64,000 nt of DNA from Sphingomonas sp. A2-49 (GCF_025548555.1 NZ_JAJLPA010000021.1:1-64000); one strand, 5' to 3'. Counted from the first letter of the stretch, positions 1 to 10,439 are shown. Numbers and translations: made by a program. Notes: a model not told the origin generated them from the sequence alone.

Positions 1-113
1 CGCCACCGCAGGGAACCCAGACCCAACCCGATCCGCAGGCGATCGCCGACGCCGTGGGCAAGGCGGCCGAGGCGATGCTGGGTCGGCTGTTCGGGGGCAA
101 AAAGACACCCTGA
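1..113 (+). CDS. C-terminal end of an unidentified protein (partial)
   Basis: An open frame with codons starting at base 3 runs in from the left edge and stops at the TGA at 111-113, giving 36 residues. The tail is rich in Pro and Gln, then has a short Ala-rich helix-like stretch ending in GRLFGGKKTP. Codon use matches the surrounding genes, so this is probably a genuine gene end. Too little is present to assign a family. Confidence 0.6.
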   Translation, partial: PPQGTQTQPDPQAIADAVGKAAEAMLGRLFGGKKTP

Positions 114-229
114 ACGAACGGGTTAACAGACCAGACCTTTTGTGTCCGAATTGCAACGGAACGTTACGGAATGTGGCCGCGAACGCTGCGGACCACTTTA
201 CAGCCCCCGGTCCTTGATCCACCCAGTGC

Positions 230-255
230 TCTTCAAATGTCATGGCATTTGAAGA
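230..255. promoter_or_regulatory. Perfect 10-bp inverted repeat upstream of the first TonB receptor
   Basis: The arms TCTTCAAATG and CATTTGAAGA are perfect reverse complements separated by six bases. The element ends 45 bases before the GTG start of the receptor at 301. It is AT-richer than its surroundings. It could be a repressor or activator operator or a 5' UTR hairpin; no T-tract follows, so a terminator is unlikely. No regulator gene lies next to it. Confidence 0.55.
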
Positions 256-300
256 ACGTAAGCGGCGCCGGGCGGCGACCGTGCAAGGGGGACGTACATA

Positions 301-3300
301 GTGACCAGGATTTCTCGCTGCGGCCGCAAGGCCGCATTGCTCGCTGCTGCCACGCCGCTGGCCATCGCGCTCGTCGCGGCTCCTGCTTGGGCGCAGACCG
401 CACCGACGCCGCAGACGCCCGGCCAGGTCGAGGTGGATCGGCAGAAGGCCGCGCCGACCACGCCCGACGCGCAGTCGACGCAGGGCGACAGCGACATCGT
501 CGTCACCGGATCGCTGTTCCGGCGTACCGACACCGAGACGCCGTCGCCGGTCACGATCCTGACCGCCGACAGCATCGCCAAGGCCGGCATCACCACCGCC
601 ACCGACGCGATCCGCTCGATTTCCGCCGACGGCGCGGGCTCGATCGGCACCGGCTTCCAGTCGGGCTTCAGCGCGGGCGGTTCGGCCGTGTCGCTCCGCG
701 GCCTCGGCGTGTCGTCAACGCTCGTCCTCGTCGACGGGCTGCGGTCCGCGAACTTCCCGATCAGCGACGATGGCCACAATTCCTACGTCGATCTCAATTC
801 GATCCCGTTCAGCCTGATCGACCGTATCGAAGTGCTGAAGGACGGCGCATCGTCGACCTATGGCGCGGACGCGATCGGCGGCGTGGTCAACCTGATCCTC
901 AAGAAGCATGTGACCGGGCTGACCGGCACGGTCGAGGCCGGGCTGGCCGAAAAGGGCGACGGCGCGCGCCAGCGGGCCAACCTGACGCTCGGTTACGGCG
1001 ATTATGAGGACAAGGGCTTCAACGTCTACGTCAACGGCGAATACCAGCGCGACGGCCGCATCTCCAATCACAGCCGCGGCTTTCCCTACAACACCCAGGA
1101 CCTGACCCGCATCGGCGGCAACGACCTCAACACCGCCGACCAGAACCTGACGACCGCCACGCCGAGCGCGGTGGTCGTGCGGGTGCGCCAGACCGATCTC
1201 AACAACCCGCTGGCGGGTTCGACGACGGCGCTGAGCACGCAGTTCCAGACGCTGAACCTGGGCACCTGCAACAACGGCACCTACACCCAGACCAGCAGCG
1301 CGGTGAACGGCGTCGGTTGCCGCTACGACCTGGTCGACCGCTATCGCCAGTTGCAGCCGCTCCAGGAGCGCTATTCGGTCAACGGCCGGATCAGCGTCCG
1401 CCTCAGCGATGCGATCGAGGGCTATGTCACCGGCAGCTACAGCCGCAGCGACGTCAGCATCAAGGGCACGCCGTCGGCGATACGCGCCACCCAGCCGTTC
1501 GGCGGCGCACCCAGCACCGCGTCGAGCAATCCCGGCGTCGTGCTGCCGGTGTACATCTGCACGTCGGGCATCAATTGTTCGGTCGCGGGCACCGCGGGGC
1601 GCCAGCTCAATCCGAACAACCCCTATGCGGCGGCATTCGCCAACGACCCCAACAATGGCGCGGCGCGCATCTATTACCTGTTCGGCGACATCCCCGTCGG
1701 CAGCGACCGCAAGAACGAGGTGTATCGCGGCACCGCCGGCCTCGACGGCAACTTCGGCGACGACTGGAACTGGCGCGTCCAGGGCGTCTATGCCCGCGAC
1801 GAGCTGGAGATCACGCAGCACGGCCTTATCAACATCGCCGCGCTCCGCAACGCGATCAACACCGGCAGCTACAATTTCGTCAATCCGTCGCTGAACAGCC
1901 AGGCGGTGCGCGATACGCTGTCGCCCGACAAGACGACGCCGTCGCACTCGACCATGGCCTCGCTCGACGCCTCGCTCAGCAAGGCGCTGTTCGCGTTGCC
2001 GGGCGGCCCGTTGCAGGTCGCGGTCGGCGGCCAGGTCCGCCGCGAGACGCTGGAGAACAACAACCAGAACGCGGCGCTCGACACCTATGGCCTCACGACC
2101 TCGTCGTCGTTCGGCAAGCACACGGTGTCGGCGGCCTATTTCGAGATCGACGCACCGATCCTGACGATGCTCGATGTCAACGCCTCGGGCCGGTACGACC
2201 ATTATTCGGAAGGGTTCGGCCGCTTCTCGCCCAAGGTCGGCGTCAAGTTCACGCCGTTCAAGCAGCTGGCGATCCGCGGCACCTATTCGCAGGGCTTCCG
2301 CGCACCGACCTTCGCCGAGAGCGGCGCGCGCAGCCAATATGCGGGCTTCGTCACCTACACGCCGCCCTGCGCGACCTTCGGCGTCGCCCATGGCGCGACG
2401 ATCGGCGCCAACGGCGCGTGCAACGTCAACGGCAATCCGTACAGCCAGGCCTATTCGCTCGGCCGCGGCGTCGCTGGCAACCCGGACCTGAAGCCGGAAA
2501 CGTCGCGCAGCTTCACCGCCGGCCTGATCGTCCAGCCGGTCAAGTGGTTCAGCTTCACCGCCGACTATTACAACGTCAAGAAGTCCAACCTGATCGTTGC
2601 CGGTCCGCAGATCGGCGCCGCACAGGCTGCCTATTACGGTGCCAACAACCTGGCTGCGGCGCAGGCGGCCGTGGCCAACGTCGGTCCGGGCTATTCGGTC
2701 AATCTGGTCGATGCGCCGGATCCACTGTTCCCGAACGCTTTGCCGCGCGTGCTCATCATCAACGTGCCGTTCGTCAACGCCGACTATTCGATCACCTCGG
2801 GCATCGATCTGGCGGCGACCGCGAACGTGCCGCTCGGCGAGGACGCGACCTTCACCAGCCGCGTCGAGGTCACGCACCTGTTCAAGTACGACCTGCACGC
2901 CAGCGGCGGCGTGCAGAAATATGCGGGGACGATGGGCCCGTACGACCTGTCGTCGGGCAACGGCACGCCCGACTGGCGCGGCAACTGGCAGAACACGCTC
3001 CAGGTCGGCGCCTATTCGCTGACGGCGACGACCTATTTCGTCGACAAGATCAAGGCCGTCGCGACCGATCAGGGCAGCCTGTCCACCGCTTGCACCGCGG
3101 CGCTGTACAAGGCGACCACGGACACGACCGGCGGCGACCGCTTCTGCTACGTCAAGAAGTTCATCAACGTCGACCTGAACGGGTCGGTGAAGGTCAACGA
3201 CGACTTCACGTTCTTCGTCAACGTCGGCAACGTGTTCAACGCCCACGCACCGGTCGCGCCCGCGGCCTATGCGAGCGCGCCGAACTTCCTGACCACCTGG

Positions 3301-3357
3301 CATTACGCCGGTCTGGTCGGCCGCACGTTCCGCGCCGGGGCAAGCTTCGGCTTCTGA
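301..3357 (+). CDS. TonB-dependent outer-membrane receptor
   Basis: This 1018-residue protein is a TonB-dependent receptor that would import a substrate across the outer membrane using TonB-ExbBD energy. It has a signal peptide (residues 1 to about 32, ending APAWAQ), a Pro/Gln/Thr-rich linker, and the segment DIVVTGSLF at the plug entrance. The plug follows, with the motifs LRGLG, LVLVDGLR and YGADAIGGVVN, and then a long beta-barrel that ends in Phe (ASFGF). Extracellular loops hold Cys pairs. The GTG start is chosen for its place just before the signal peptide and the upstream AAGGGGGA. The size and plug style resemble the large receptors that sphingomonads use for oligosaccharides, peptides or aromatics. 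No transporter or hydrolase partner that would name the ligand lies next to it. Confidence 0.93.
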   Translation: MTRISRCGRKAALLAAATPLAIALVAAPAWAQTAPTPQTPGQVEVDRQKAAPTTPDAQSTQGDSDIVVTGSLFRRTDTETPSPVTILTADSIAKAGITTATDAIRSISADGAGSIGTGFQSGFSAGGSAVSLRGLGVSSTLVLVDGLRSANFPISDDGHNSYVDLNSIPFSLIDRIEVLKDGASSTYGADAIGGVVNLILKKHVTGLTGTVEAGLAEKGDGARQRANLTLGYGDYEDKGFNVYVNGEYQRDGRISNHSRGFPYNTQDLTRIGGNDLNTADQNLTTATPSAVVVRVRQTDLNNPLAGSTTALSTQFQTLNLGTCNNGTYTQTSSAVNGVGCRYDLVDRYRQLQPLQERYSVNGRISVRLSDAIEGYVTGSYSRSDVSIKGTPSAIRATQPFGGAPSTASSNPGVVLPVYICTSGINCSVAGTAGRQLNPNNPYAAAFANDPNNGAARIYYLFGDIPVGSDRKNEVYRGTAGLDGNFGDDWNWRVQGVYARDELEITQHGLINIAALRNAINTGSYNFVNPSLNSQAVRDTLSPDKTTPSHSTMASLDASLSKALFALPGGPLQVAVGGQVRRETLENNNQNAALDTYGLTTSSSFGKHTVSAAYFEIDAPILTMLDVNASGRYDHYSEGFGRFSPKVGVKFTPFKQLAIRGTYSQGFRAPTFAESGARSQYAGFVTYTPPCATFGVAHGATIGANGACNVNGNPYSQAYSLGRGVAGNPDLKPETSRSFTAGLIVQPVKWFSFTADYYNVKKSNLIVAGPQIGAAQAAYYGANNLAAAQAAVANVGPGYSVNLVDAPDPLFPNALPRVLIINVPFVNADYSITSGIDLAATANVPLGEDATFTSRVEVTHLFKYDLHASGGVQKYAGTMGPYDLSSGNGTPDWRGNWQNTLQVGAYSLTATTYFVDKIKAVATDQGSLSTACTAALYKATTDTTGGDRFCYVKKFINVDLNGSVKVNDDFTFFVNVGNVFNAHAPVAPAAYASAPNFLTTWHYAGLVGRTFRAGASFGF

Positions 3358-3383
3358 TCGAACGCGCAAGGGCGATCGACGAC

Positions 3384-3416
3384 GGGAGGGTCCCCACCGG
3401 GGCCCTCCCTTTTTTT
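3384..3416 (+). terminator. Rho-independent terminator after the first TonB receptor
   Basis: GGGAGGG pairs with CCCTCCC, and an inner CCCC/GGGG stem is offset by one bulged T, with loop ACC. Seven T residues follow directly (3410-3416). It lies 27 bases after the stop codon, so the two adjacent receptors are probably separate transcription units. Confidence 0.9.
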
Positions 3417-3453
3417 GTCCGTGCTTGGAAAGCCGGTCCATGGCGTGCTGTAG

Positions 3454-3471
3454 TGTTGCTGCGATGCAACA
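3454..3471. promoter_or_regulatory. Inverted repeat upstream of the second TonB receptor
   Basis: TGTTGC and GCAACA form a perfect 6-bp inverted repeat with a 6-base spacer, about 120 bases before the ATG at 3589. It has the same six-base spacing as the palindrome upstream of the first receptor, but an unrelated sequence. It may be an operator; the arms are short enough that chance cannot be excluded. Confidence 0.35.
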
Positions 3472-3588
3472 GGATCGAAGCGGATCAAGACAGCGCAGTA
3501 GTGCTGCCTTTTTTAGCCGTCACGCACATGCAACGTCTCGTCCGCGAAGGACGGCCAGAACGGTCGCCGACGACAAGGGGCATACACC

Positions 3589-6500
3589 ATGGCGAATTCG
3601 CTATCGCGGCACGCGTTGCTGGCGTCGACGTTGCTAATCAGTGCGGGCGTGCTGGCCGGACAGGCCGCGGCTCAGGTGACGACGCCGGCGGAGGCATCGC
3701 CCGAGGTAGCGCAGGAGCGGCAGGACGGCGATCCCGACATCGTCATCACGGGGTCGCGTATCGGTCGTCCGGATCTGGAGACGGCGAGCCCGGTCGCGGT
3801 GATCGGTCCGCAGGAAATTACGTTCCGTCAGCCGGCGACCGCCGAGGAATTGCTGCGCGATCTGCCCGCTGTCCGTCCGTCGCTCGGGCCGGGCGTCAAC
3901 AACGGGTCCGATGGTTCGTCGACGATCAACCTGCGCGGCATCGGCGACAACCGTACGCTGGTCCTTCTGGATGGCCGCCGGATCGTACCGTTCGGCCTCG
4001 ATGGGCTGACCGACACCAACGTGATTCCGGTCGCGCTGACCCAGCGGGTGGAGATCGTCACCGGTGGCGCATCCACCGTCTATGGCGCCGATGCGGTCGC
4101 GGGCGTGGTCAACTTCATCACGCGCAAGGACTTTTCCGGTCTGGAAGCGTCGGGCCAGTATCGCATTTCGGAGCGGGGCGACGCCGCTCGCTTCAATGGC
4201 GCATTGACGCTGGGCGGCAACTTTGCGGATGGTCGCGGCAACGCGGTGGTCAGCGTCGGCTATACCGAGGCGAACCCGCTGCTCCACACGCAACGGTCGA
4301 TCAGCGCCTTCCCGATCAGTTCGACGACCGGGCTGTTTTCGGGCGCGACCGCGGCGCAGGTAACGATCTTCGCCTCGCCGACCAATGCGCAGCTCGGTCT
4401 GCCGGCGAGCGCGTTCGGTGCGGTCGTCAATCCCACGACGGGTCGTCTGCAGGCGGCGACCGCCGCCGACACCTACAACACCAACAGCGGGACCTATTTC
4501 CAGACGCCGCTCAATCGCCTGAGCGCCTATGCGGCGGGGCATTACGAGCTGACCGACGGTATCGAGGCCTATGCCTCCGCCTTCTTCGTCCGCAACGAGG
4601 TGCGGTTGCAGCTGGCGCCGTCGGGCACGTTCGGCAACATCTACCAGCTGGCGCTCAACAATCCCTATCTGACCGACGGCATCCGCAGCCAGCTTTGCAC
4701 CGCACGGTCGATCAGCGCCGCCGCGTGCGCCACCGCGGCCGCTGTGCAGGGTGGGCCCGGCACCGCGGGCTATATCGAGACGCCTGTGATCGCGCAGCGC
4801 CGCTTCACCGAATACGGCCCGCGCGGCAATCCGATCGAGAGCCGCGTCTTCCAGATACAGGGCGGTATCCGCGGTACGGTGACGAAGGGCATCAACTTCG
4901 ACCTGTCGGGCCAATATGGCGAGACCACGCAGAATCAGGTCCGCGAGAATTGGGGATCGTTCAGCAAGGTACAGCAGGCGCTGCGCGCCTATCGCACCAC
5001 GGGGGGGCAGATCCGCTGCGCCGACACGTCGAACAACTGCGTGCCGCTCAACCTGTTCGGCCCCAACGGGTCGATCACCGCCGACCAGCTGGCGTTCATC
5101 GATCTCGATGCGCTCATCAACCGCAAGACGAAGCTGTCTGTCGTCACGGGCAACGTGGGCGGCGATCTGTTCGGCCTCACGTCGCCGTTCGCGAGCAAGT
5201 CGGTCGGCTTCTCGATCGGCGGGGAATGGCGCAACATCTCGGCTGCGAGCCAGCCAGACGCGCCGTCGCAGATCCAGGGTGAGGTGCTCGGCACCGGCGC
5301 GCGCACCCCGCCCGACCGTGGGCGCTACAACGTCAAGGAAGTGTTCGGCGAGCTAATCGTGCCGCTGGTCGAGAACAAGCCGTTCTTCTACAACCTTCAG
5401 GCAGAAGGCGGCATTCGCTACTCCGACTATTCGACGACCGGCGGCAGCACGACGTGGAAGGCCGGTGGCGAGTGGGCGCCGATCGAAGGCTTCAAGTTCC
5501 GCGGCATGTATCAGCGCGCCGTTCGTTCGCCGAACGTGCAGGAACTGTTCCAGTCGGCGGTGCAGGGGCTCGGCAACCTGGCGGTCGATCCATGCCAGTC
5601 GAACCAGCTCGCCAGCGCCTCTGCCAATGCCGGCCTCGCCGCGCTGTGCGTCGCGACCGGTGCCCCGGCGAACACGATCGGTCAGATCCCGGCTCCGACT
5701 TCGGGTCAGATCAACGTTACCACGCAGGGCAATCCGAACCTCCAGGTCGAGCGTGCGCAGACCTACACGCTCGGCGGAGTGATCCAGCCGACGTTCCTGA
5801 CCGGCTTCGCGCTGACGGTCGATTACTTCAACATCGTCGTGAAGAACGCGATCACCCAGCCTGCGCAGGCGGACATCCTCAACGGCTGCTATTCGTCGTC
5901 GTTGAACCCGACGTTCGCCAACAACGCGTTCTGCGCACTGATCCAGCGCAACCCGCTGACGGGCAGCCTCAACGGCGCGGGGGAGACGCCGGGCGTCATT
6001 ACCGGCTTCTCGAACCTGGGACGGATCGAGACCGCGGGCATCGACTTCGGGTTGACGCAGTCGACGCGCCTGTCGGATCTCGGCATCAATGTGCCCGGCA
6101 CGCTGGCGCTCGGGTTCAACGCGACCTGGCTCGACTATTATCACTTCCAGGCGACGCCAAATGCGATCAACCGCGATTGCACCGGCTATTACAGTGCGAC
6201 GGGCTGCACCAACCCGCGCGCCGAATGGAAGTGGAACGGTCGCGTCACCTACAGCAGCGAGGTGTTCGACGTTTCGCTGCTCTGGACGCACATCAGCCCC
6301 GTCTCGCTCGAACCGTTCCTCGCGACCCGTCTTGCCGGCAACACGCCGCAGCCGGGCGGTCCGAACCCGACGACGGTGCTCGCGGCCTATCGCAACATAC
6401 CCGCGTACAATTACTTCGACCTCGCGTTCAGCGTGCGGCCGACGAAGGAACTGGAACTCAGCCTCACCGTCGACAATCTGTTCGACAAGGCACCGCCGCT

Positions 6501-6609
6501 GGTCGGATCGGGCGTGGGCGGGACCGCGTTCAACAGCGGCAACACCTTCCCGACGCTGTATGATCCGATCGGCCGGGCGTTCACGATCGGCGCGCGCATG
6601 CGGTTCTGA
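3589..6609 (+). CDS. TonB-dependent outer-membrane receptor
   Basis: This second large receptor has 1006 residues. A cleavable signal peptide (about 1-29, ending GQAAAQ) is followed by PDIVITGSRI. The plug contains INLRGIG, TLVLLDGRR and YGADAVAGVVNFIT. The barrel carries late-barrel signatures such as VDYFNI and VDNLFDK and ends in Phe (GARMRF). The ATG has AAGGGG nine bases upstream. It is only distantly similar to the receptor upstream: plug motifs are shared but the loops differ. The pair therefore looks like two family members with different ligands, not a recent duplication. The substrate is unknown; the sphingomonad context favours a glycan, peptide or plant-derived molecule. Confidence 0.93.
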   Translation: MANSLSRHALLASTLLISAGVLAGQAAAQVTTPAEASPEVAQERQDGDPDIVITGSRIGRPDLETASPVAVIGPQEITFRQPATAEELLRDLPAVRPSLGPGVNNGSDGSSTINLRGIGDNRTLVLLDGRRIVPFGLDGLTDTNVIPVALTQRVEIVTGGASTVYGADAVAGVVNFITRKDFSGLEASGQYRISERGDAARFNGALTLGGNFADGRGNAVVSVGYTEANPLLHTQRSISAFPISSTTGLFSGATAAQVTIFASPTNAQLGLPASAFGAVVNPTTGRLQAATAADTYNTNSGTYFQTPLNRLSAYAAGHYELTDGIEAYASAFFVRNEVRLQLAPSGTFGNIYQLALNNPYLTDGIRSQLCTARSISAAACATAAAVQGGPGTAGYIETPVIAQRRFTEYGPRGNPIESRVFQIQGGIRGTVTKGINFDLSGQYGETTQNQVRENWGSFSKVQQALRAYRTTGGQIRCADTSNNCVPLNLFGPNGSITADQLAFIDLDALINRKTKLSVVTGNVGGDLFGLTSPFASKSVGFSIGGEWRNISAASQPDAPSQIQGEVLGTGARTPPDRGRYNVKEVFGELIVPLVENKPFFYNLQAEGGIRYSDYSTTGGSTTWKAGGEWAPIEGFKFRGMYQRAVRSPNVQELFQSAVQGLGNLAVDPCQSNQLASASANAGLAALCVATGAPANTIGQIPAPTSGQINVTTQGNPNLQVERAQTYTLGGVIQPTFLTGFALTVDYFNIVVKNAITQPAQADILNGCYSSSLNPTFANNAFCALIQRNPLTGSLNGAGETPGVITGFSNLGRIETAGIDFGLTQSTRLSDLGINVPGTLALGFNATWLDYYHFQATPNAINRDCTGYYSATGCTNPRAEWKWNGRVTYSSEVFDVSLLWTHISPVSLEPFLATRLAGNTPQPGGPNPTTVLAAYRNIPAYNYFDLAFSVRPTKELELSLTVDNLFDKAPPLVGSGVGGTAFNSGNTFPTLYDPIGRAFTIGARMRF

Positions 6610-6630
6610 TCGACCGACAGCGCGATGGGG

Positions 6631-6688
6631 GGGCGACGATTTCCGGGGGGAAGTCGTCGCCCTCTTCGGTTCGGGCCGGAAAGGCCCG
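6631..6688 (+). terminator. Double hairpin after the second TonB receptor
   Basis: The first hairpin pairs 6631-6644 with 6649-6662: 14 bp with one G-T wobble and a GGGG loop. It is followed by the weak T stretch TCTTCGGTT. A second perfect hairpin follows at 6672-6688 (arms CGGGCC and GGCCCG, loop GGAAA). Position and stem stability support a terminator, although the T-tract is poor. Confidence 0.65.
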
Positions 6689-6769
6689 TCGTGACCTGGC
6701 CTTGCCAGCCCGCTGGACCGGAATGCCGCGGCTTGGCATAGCGTGCGCGAGCGGTCGAGGAGGGGCATG

Positions 6770-8698
6770 ATGGCACGGCACAGGCGGAGCATCCGGACAT
6801 ATGGAGCAGGACTCCTCGCGAGCGGCCTGCTGGCGGGTGTGGTTCATGCCGATGCGGTCCCGGCCGATCGCACCGCGGCGACACTGGCCGCACAGGCCAT
6901 GGCCGCGCAGCAGGCGGGCGATCCCGGGGCGGGGGCGCCGGTGCAATATGACGTCGCCTTTCCCAACGCCGTCCATCACGAGGCGCAGGTGACCGCGACG
7001 TTCCGCGGCGTGCCGGCGGGGCCGCTGCGGGTGCAGATGGCGCGGTCGTCGCCGGGGCGCTATGCCATCCACGAATTCGCGAAGAACGTCTATGCCGTGT
7101 CGGCGAAGGACGGCGCGGGGCGGCCGCTGACGCTCGACCGCAGCGATCCTTATGGCTGGACGGTCGCGCCAGGGCATGACGGCACGGTCGTCGTCACCTA
7201 CACGCTGTACGGCGACTGGGGCGACGGCACCTATGCGCAGATCGACGCGACGCATGCGCATCTCAACATGCCCGCCACCTTCCTGTGGGCGCGCGGATGG
7301 GACGACAAGCCGATCCGGGTCCGCTTCCGGCCGTTCGACCCCAAATGGCGGATCGCGACGCAGCTGCCCGCGGCGAAGGGCACGAACACCTTCTGGGCCC
7401 CCAACCTCCAGTATTTCATGGACAGCCCGACCGAGATCAGCGACTTCGCGCTGCGCGAATGGCCGGTCACCGACGCGCTCGGCAAACGCTATCTGGTGCG
7501 CCTTGCGCTCCACCACACCGGCAGCGAGGCGGACGTCGACGCCTATGTCGCGAAGGTCCGGCGCGTGATCGCGCAGCATTATGCGCTGTTCGGGCAGGCG
7601 CCGCGCTACGACTATGGCACCTATACCTTCATCGCCGACTATATGCCCCAGATCGCGGGTGACGGCATGGAGCATCGCAATTCGACGATCATCACCGACC
7701 GGCGCGGGCTGGCGGAGGCCAATTTCGCACAGATCAATACGCTGAGTCACGAATTCGTCCACAGCTGGAACGTCGAGCGGCTGCGCCCGGCCGAGCTGGA
7801 ACCGTTCGACTTCACCCGCGCCAATCCGACGCCGAGCCTGTGGTTCGCCGAAGGCTTCACCCAATATTACGGCCCGCTGATGATCCGGCGGGCGGGCGAG
7901 AGCAGCGTCGACGATTTCCTGAAAGGGCTGGGCGCGACGCTGAACGGCGTCGTCAACGGCGCGGGCCGGCGCTACGGCGGGCCGGAGGAGATGAGCCTGC
8001 GCGCGCCGTTCGTCGATGCGGCGAAGGCGATCGATCCGGTCAACCCGAGCATCTTCGTCTCCTATTACCCCTATGGCGCGATCGTCGCGCTGGCGCTCGA
8101 TTTGCAGCTGCGCCAGCGCTATCCGGGGGTGTCGCTCGACGAGTACATGCGGCACCTGTGGACGACGCGCGGCGATGGCGAGCGCCCCTATACCCCCGCC
8201 GATCTGGAACGGGCGCTGGCCGAGACGACGCACGATCCCGCCTTTGCCAAGACCTTCTTCGACGGCAGCGTGCATGCCGGCGGGTTGCCCGATTACGCGC
8301 CCTTGCTGGCGCAGGCGGGGCTGACGCTGCGGCCCGCCGATGCAGTGCGCGGCTGGCTCGGGCTGGGGCTGGGGTTCGACGGCGCCAGCGGCACCGTGAC
8401 GGTAAGCGACCCGCCATCGCCCGCGGCGCCGGCCTATGCCGCGGGGATCGAGCGGGGCGACACGATCCTGGCGCTGGACGGAGCGCCGGTGACCGACGTC
8501 GCGGCGGCGCAGGCGATGCTGGCGAACCGCAAGCCGGGCGATCGCGTGGCGATCCGCTGGCAGCAACGCGGCATCCGACGCGACGCGACGCTGCGCTTCG
8601 CCGCCGACCCGCGGCTGGAGATCGTGCGCAGCGAGACGCTGGGCACTGCCGTGACCCCGGCGCAGATGGCGTTCCGGACCGCGTGGCTGGGCAGGTGA
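6770..8698 (+). CDS. M61-family metallopeptidase with C-terminal PDZ domain
   Basis: This is a predicted secreted zinc aminopeptidase of family M61 (glycyl-aminopeptidase type), 642 residues. An N-terminal signal sequence is followed by the M61 beta-domain, then the catalytic motif HEFVHSWN (zinc ligands H327 and H331, catalytic E328) and WFAEGFTQYY, which carries the third metal ligand. Near the C-terminus a PDZ-like region includes AGIERGDTILALDGAPV. AGGAGG lies six bases before the ATG at 6770; ATG 6767 is an in-frame alternative. It follows a receptor terminator and converges on the symporter gene, so it is probably monocistronic. It would trim peptides in the periplasm. Confidence 0.92.
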   Translation: MARHRRSIRTYGAGLLASGLLAGVVHADAVPADRTAATLAAQAMAAQQAGDPGAGAPVQYDVAFPNAVHHEAQVTATFRGVPAGPLRVQMARSSPGRYAIHEFAKNVYAVSAKDGAGRPLTLDRSDPYGWTVAPGHDGTVVVTYTLYGDWGDGTYAQIDATHAHLNMPATFLWARGWDDKPIRVRFRPFDPKWRIATQLPAAKGTNTFWAPNLQYFMDSPTEISDFALREWPVTDALGKRYLVRLALHHTGSEADVDAYVAKVRRVIAQHYALFGQAPRYDYGTYTFIADYMPQIAGDGMEHRNSTIITDRRGLAEANFAQINTLSHEFVHSWNVERLRPAELEPFDFTRANPTPSLWFAEGFTQYYGPLMIRRAGESSVDDFLKGLGATLNGVVNGAGRRYGGPEEMSLRAPFVDAAKAIDPVNPSIFVSYYPYGAIVALALDLQLRQRYPGVSLDEYMRHLWTTRGDGERPYTPADLERALAETTHDPAFAKTFFDGSVHAGGLPDYAPLLAQAGLTLRPADAVRGWLGLGLGFDGASGTVTVSDPPSPAAPAYAAGIERGDTILALDGAPVTDVAAAQAMLANRKPGDRVAIRWQQRGIRRDATLRFAADPRLEIVRSETLGTAVTPAQMAFRTAWLGR

Positions 8699-8729
8699 TC
8701 GCCCGGCCCGCAGTGGCGGGCGCGGGCGG

Positions 8730-10439
8730 TCAGTGCGCGGACGCGCCCTCCGCGCCGATGCCGGTTTCGGCGCGGATGCGCTGGGCGGCGTAGCCCGCAT
8801 GGTCGACCGCCGCGCGCGGGCTGCGATCGAGCACCGACACGAGCCAGATCGTCGCGAAGGCGAGCGGCATCGAGACGATCGCGGGCGACGAATAGGGGAA
8901 GATCGCGGCCGGGTGGCCGAGGATCGTCACCCAGACCGCGGGCGACAGGATGGTCAGCACCACCGCCGACACCAGCCCCAGCGTCCCGCCGGCGACGACG
9001 CCGCGCGTGGTGCACCCCTTCCACAGCAGCGACAGGATCAGCACCGGGAAATTGCCCGACGCCGCGATCGCGAAGGCGAGGCTGACCATGAAGGCGACGT
9101 TCTGTTTCTCGAACACGATGCCGAGCAGGATCGCCGCCGCCGCCAGCACCAGCACCGTGCGCCGCGAAACGCGCAGTTCGGCGGCGCTGTCCGCCCGTCC
9201 CTTGCGCACCACGGTGGCGTAGAGATCGTGGCTGACCGCCGACGCCCCTGACAGCGTCAGCCCGGCGACGACCGCCAGGATCGTCGCGAAGGCGACCGCC
9301 GAGATGAAGCCCAGGAACAGGTTGCCGCCGACCGCATGCGCGAGGTGGATCGCCGCCATGTTGCCGCCGCCGATCAGTCCGCCCGCGCCGTCGGCGTAGC
9401 CGGGGTCGGTCGCGACCAGCACGATCGCGCCGAAGCCGATGATGAAGGTGAGGAGGTAGAAATAGCCGATCCACCCCGTCGCCCACAGCACCGACGTCCG
9501 CGCCGCCTTGGCATCCGGCACGGTGAAGAATCGCATCAGGATGTGCGGCAGGCCCGCGGTGCCGAACATCAATGCGAGGCCGAACGAGATCGCCGAGACG
9601 GGATCCTTGATGAAATTGCCCGGCCCCATGATCGACGCGCCGCGGGCGGCGGCCTCCGGCGGGGCGAGGCCGGTGGCGGCGGCGAGACCCGTCTTCACCT
9701 GTACCGCGCGGGCGAACAGCGCCTCGGGCGAGAAGCCGAATTGCGCCAGCACCATCAGCGCCATGAAGGTGGCGCTGCCGAGCAGCAGCACCGCCTTGAT
9801 GATCTGGACCCAGGTGGTCGCGGTCATGCCCCCGAACAGGACGTAGAGCGTCATCAGCACGCCGACGATGCCGACGGCATATTCGTAGCGCAGCCCGAAC
9901 AGCAGCTTGATGAGCTGGCCCGCGCCGACCATCTGCGCGATCAGGTAGAACAGCACCACGACGAGCGTGCTGATCGCCGCGAAGGTCCGCACCGGCGTTT
10001 GCGCGAAGCGGAACGAGGCGACGTCGGCGAAGGTGAACTTGCCGAGGTTGCGCAGCCTTTCGGCCATCAGGAACAGGATGATCGGCCAGCCGACGAGGAA
10101 GCCGATCGAATAGATCAGCCCGTCATAGCCGTCGTTGAAGATCTGTGCCGAGATACCGAGGAAGCTGGCCGCGGACATATAGTCGCCCGCGATCGCGAGG
10201 CCGTTCTGGAACCCGGTGATCCCGCCGCCCGCGGTGTAGAAGTCGGCGACGGTGCGCGTGCGCCGCGCCGCCCAGCGGGTGATGCCGAGCGTCAGCAGCG
10301 CGAACGCCGCGAACATCGCGATCGCGGTCCAGTTGGTCGGTTGCTGTCGCGTCTCGTCGGTGAGTGCATCGGCGAGGGCGGGCGTCGCGACCAGCATCGC
10401 GGCGAGCCCGATCGGCCAGCGCGTCATGGCTCCGGTCAC
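8730..10439 (-). CDS. actP: ActP-like sodium:solute symporter (acetate/monocarboxylate)
   Basis: This 569-residue protein of the sodium:solute symporter family would take up acetate or a similar short monocarboxylate across the inner membrane. It starts with a signal-like hydrophobic segment ending TPALA, followed by about 13 membrane spans. The family-typical stretches [20 protein letters not shown] and [11 protein letters not shown] are present. The GTG start at 10439 overlaps the stop of the DUF485 gene in a GTGA; an ATG 12 bases further in (10427) is equally plausible. The DUF485-ActP pair is the standard arrangement of acetate permease operons. Ligand specificity cannot be read from the sequence. 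Confidence 0.9.
   Translation of the reverse strand: MTGAMTRWPIGLAAMLVATPALADALTDETRQQPTNWTAIAMFAAFALLTLGITRWAARRTRTVADFYTAGGGITGFQNGLAIAGDYMSAASFLGISAQIFNDGYDGLIYSIGFLVGWPIILFLMAERLRNLGKFTFADVASFRFAQTPVRTFAAISTLVVVLFYLIAQMVGAGQLIKLLFGLRYEYAVGIVGVLMTLYVLFGGMTATTWVQIIKAVLLLGSATFMALMVLAQFGFSPEALFARAVQVKTGLAAATGLAPPEAAARGASIMGPGNFIKDPVSAISFGLALMFGTAGLPHILMRFFTVPDAKAARTSVLWATGWIGYFYLLTFIIGFGAIVLVATDPGYADGAGGLIGGGNMAAIHLAHAVGGNLFLGFISAVAFATILAVVAGLTLSGASAVSHDLYATVVRKGRADSAAELRVSRRTVLVLAAAAILLGIVFEKQNVAFMVSLAFAIAASGNFPVLILSLLWKGCTTRGVVAGGTLGLVSAVVLTILSPAVWVTILGHPAAIFPYSSPAIVSMPLAFATIWLVSVLDRSPRAAVDHAGYAAQRIRAETGIGAEGASAH

Noticed and set aside
715..3441. A 908-codon open frame on the minus strand
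   Set aside because: It is antisense to the first TonB receptor and has no recognisable domain.
1317..5282. A 1321-codon open frame crossing both TonB receptors
   Set aside because: It is another frame of the two receptor genes and runs through a strong terminator; the translation is Arg/Pro-rich without domains.
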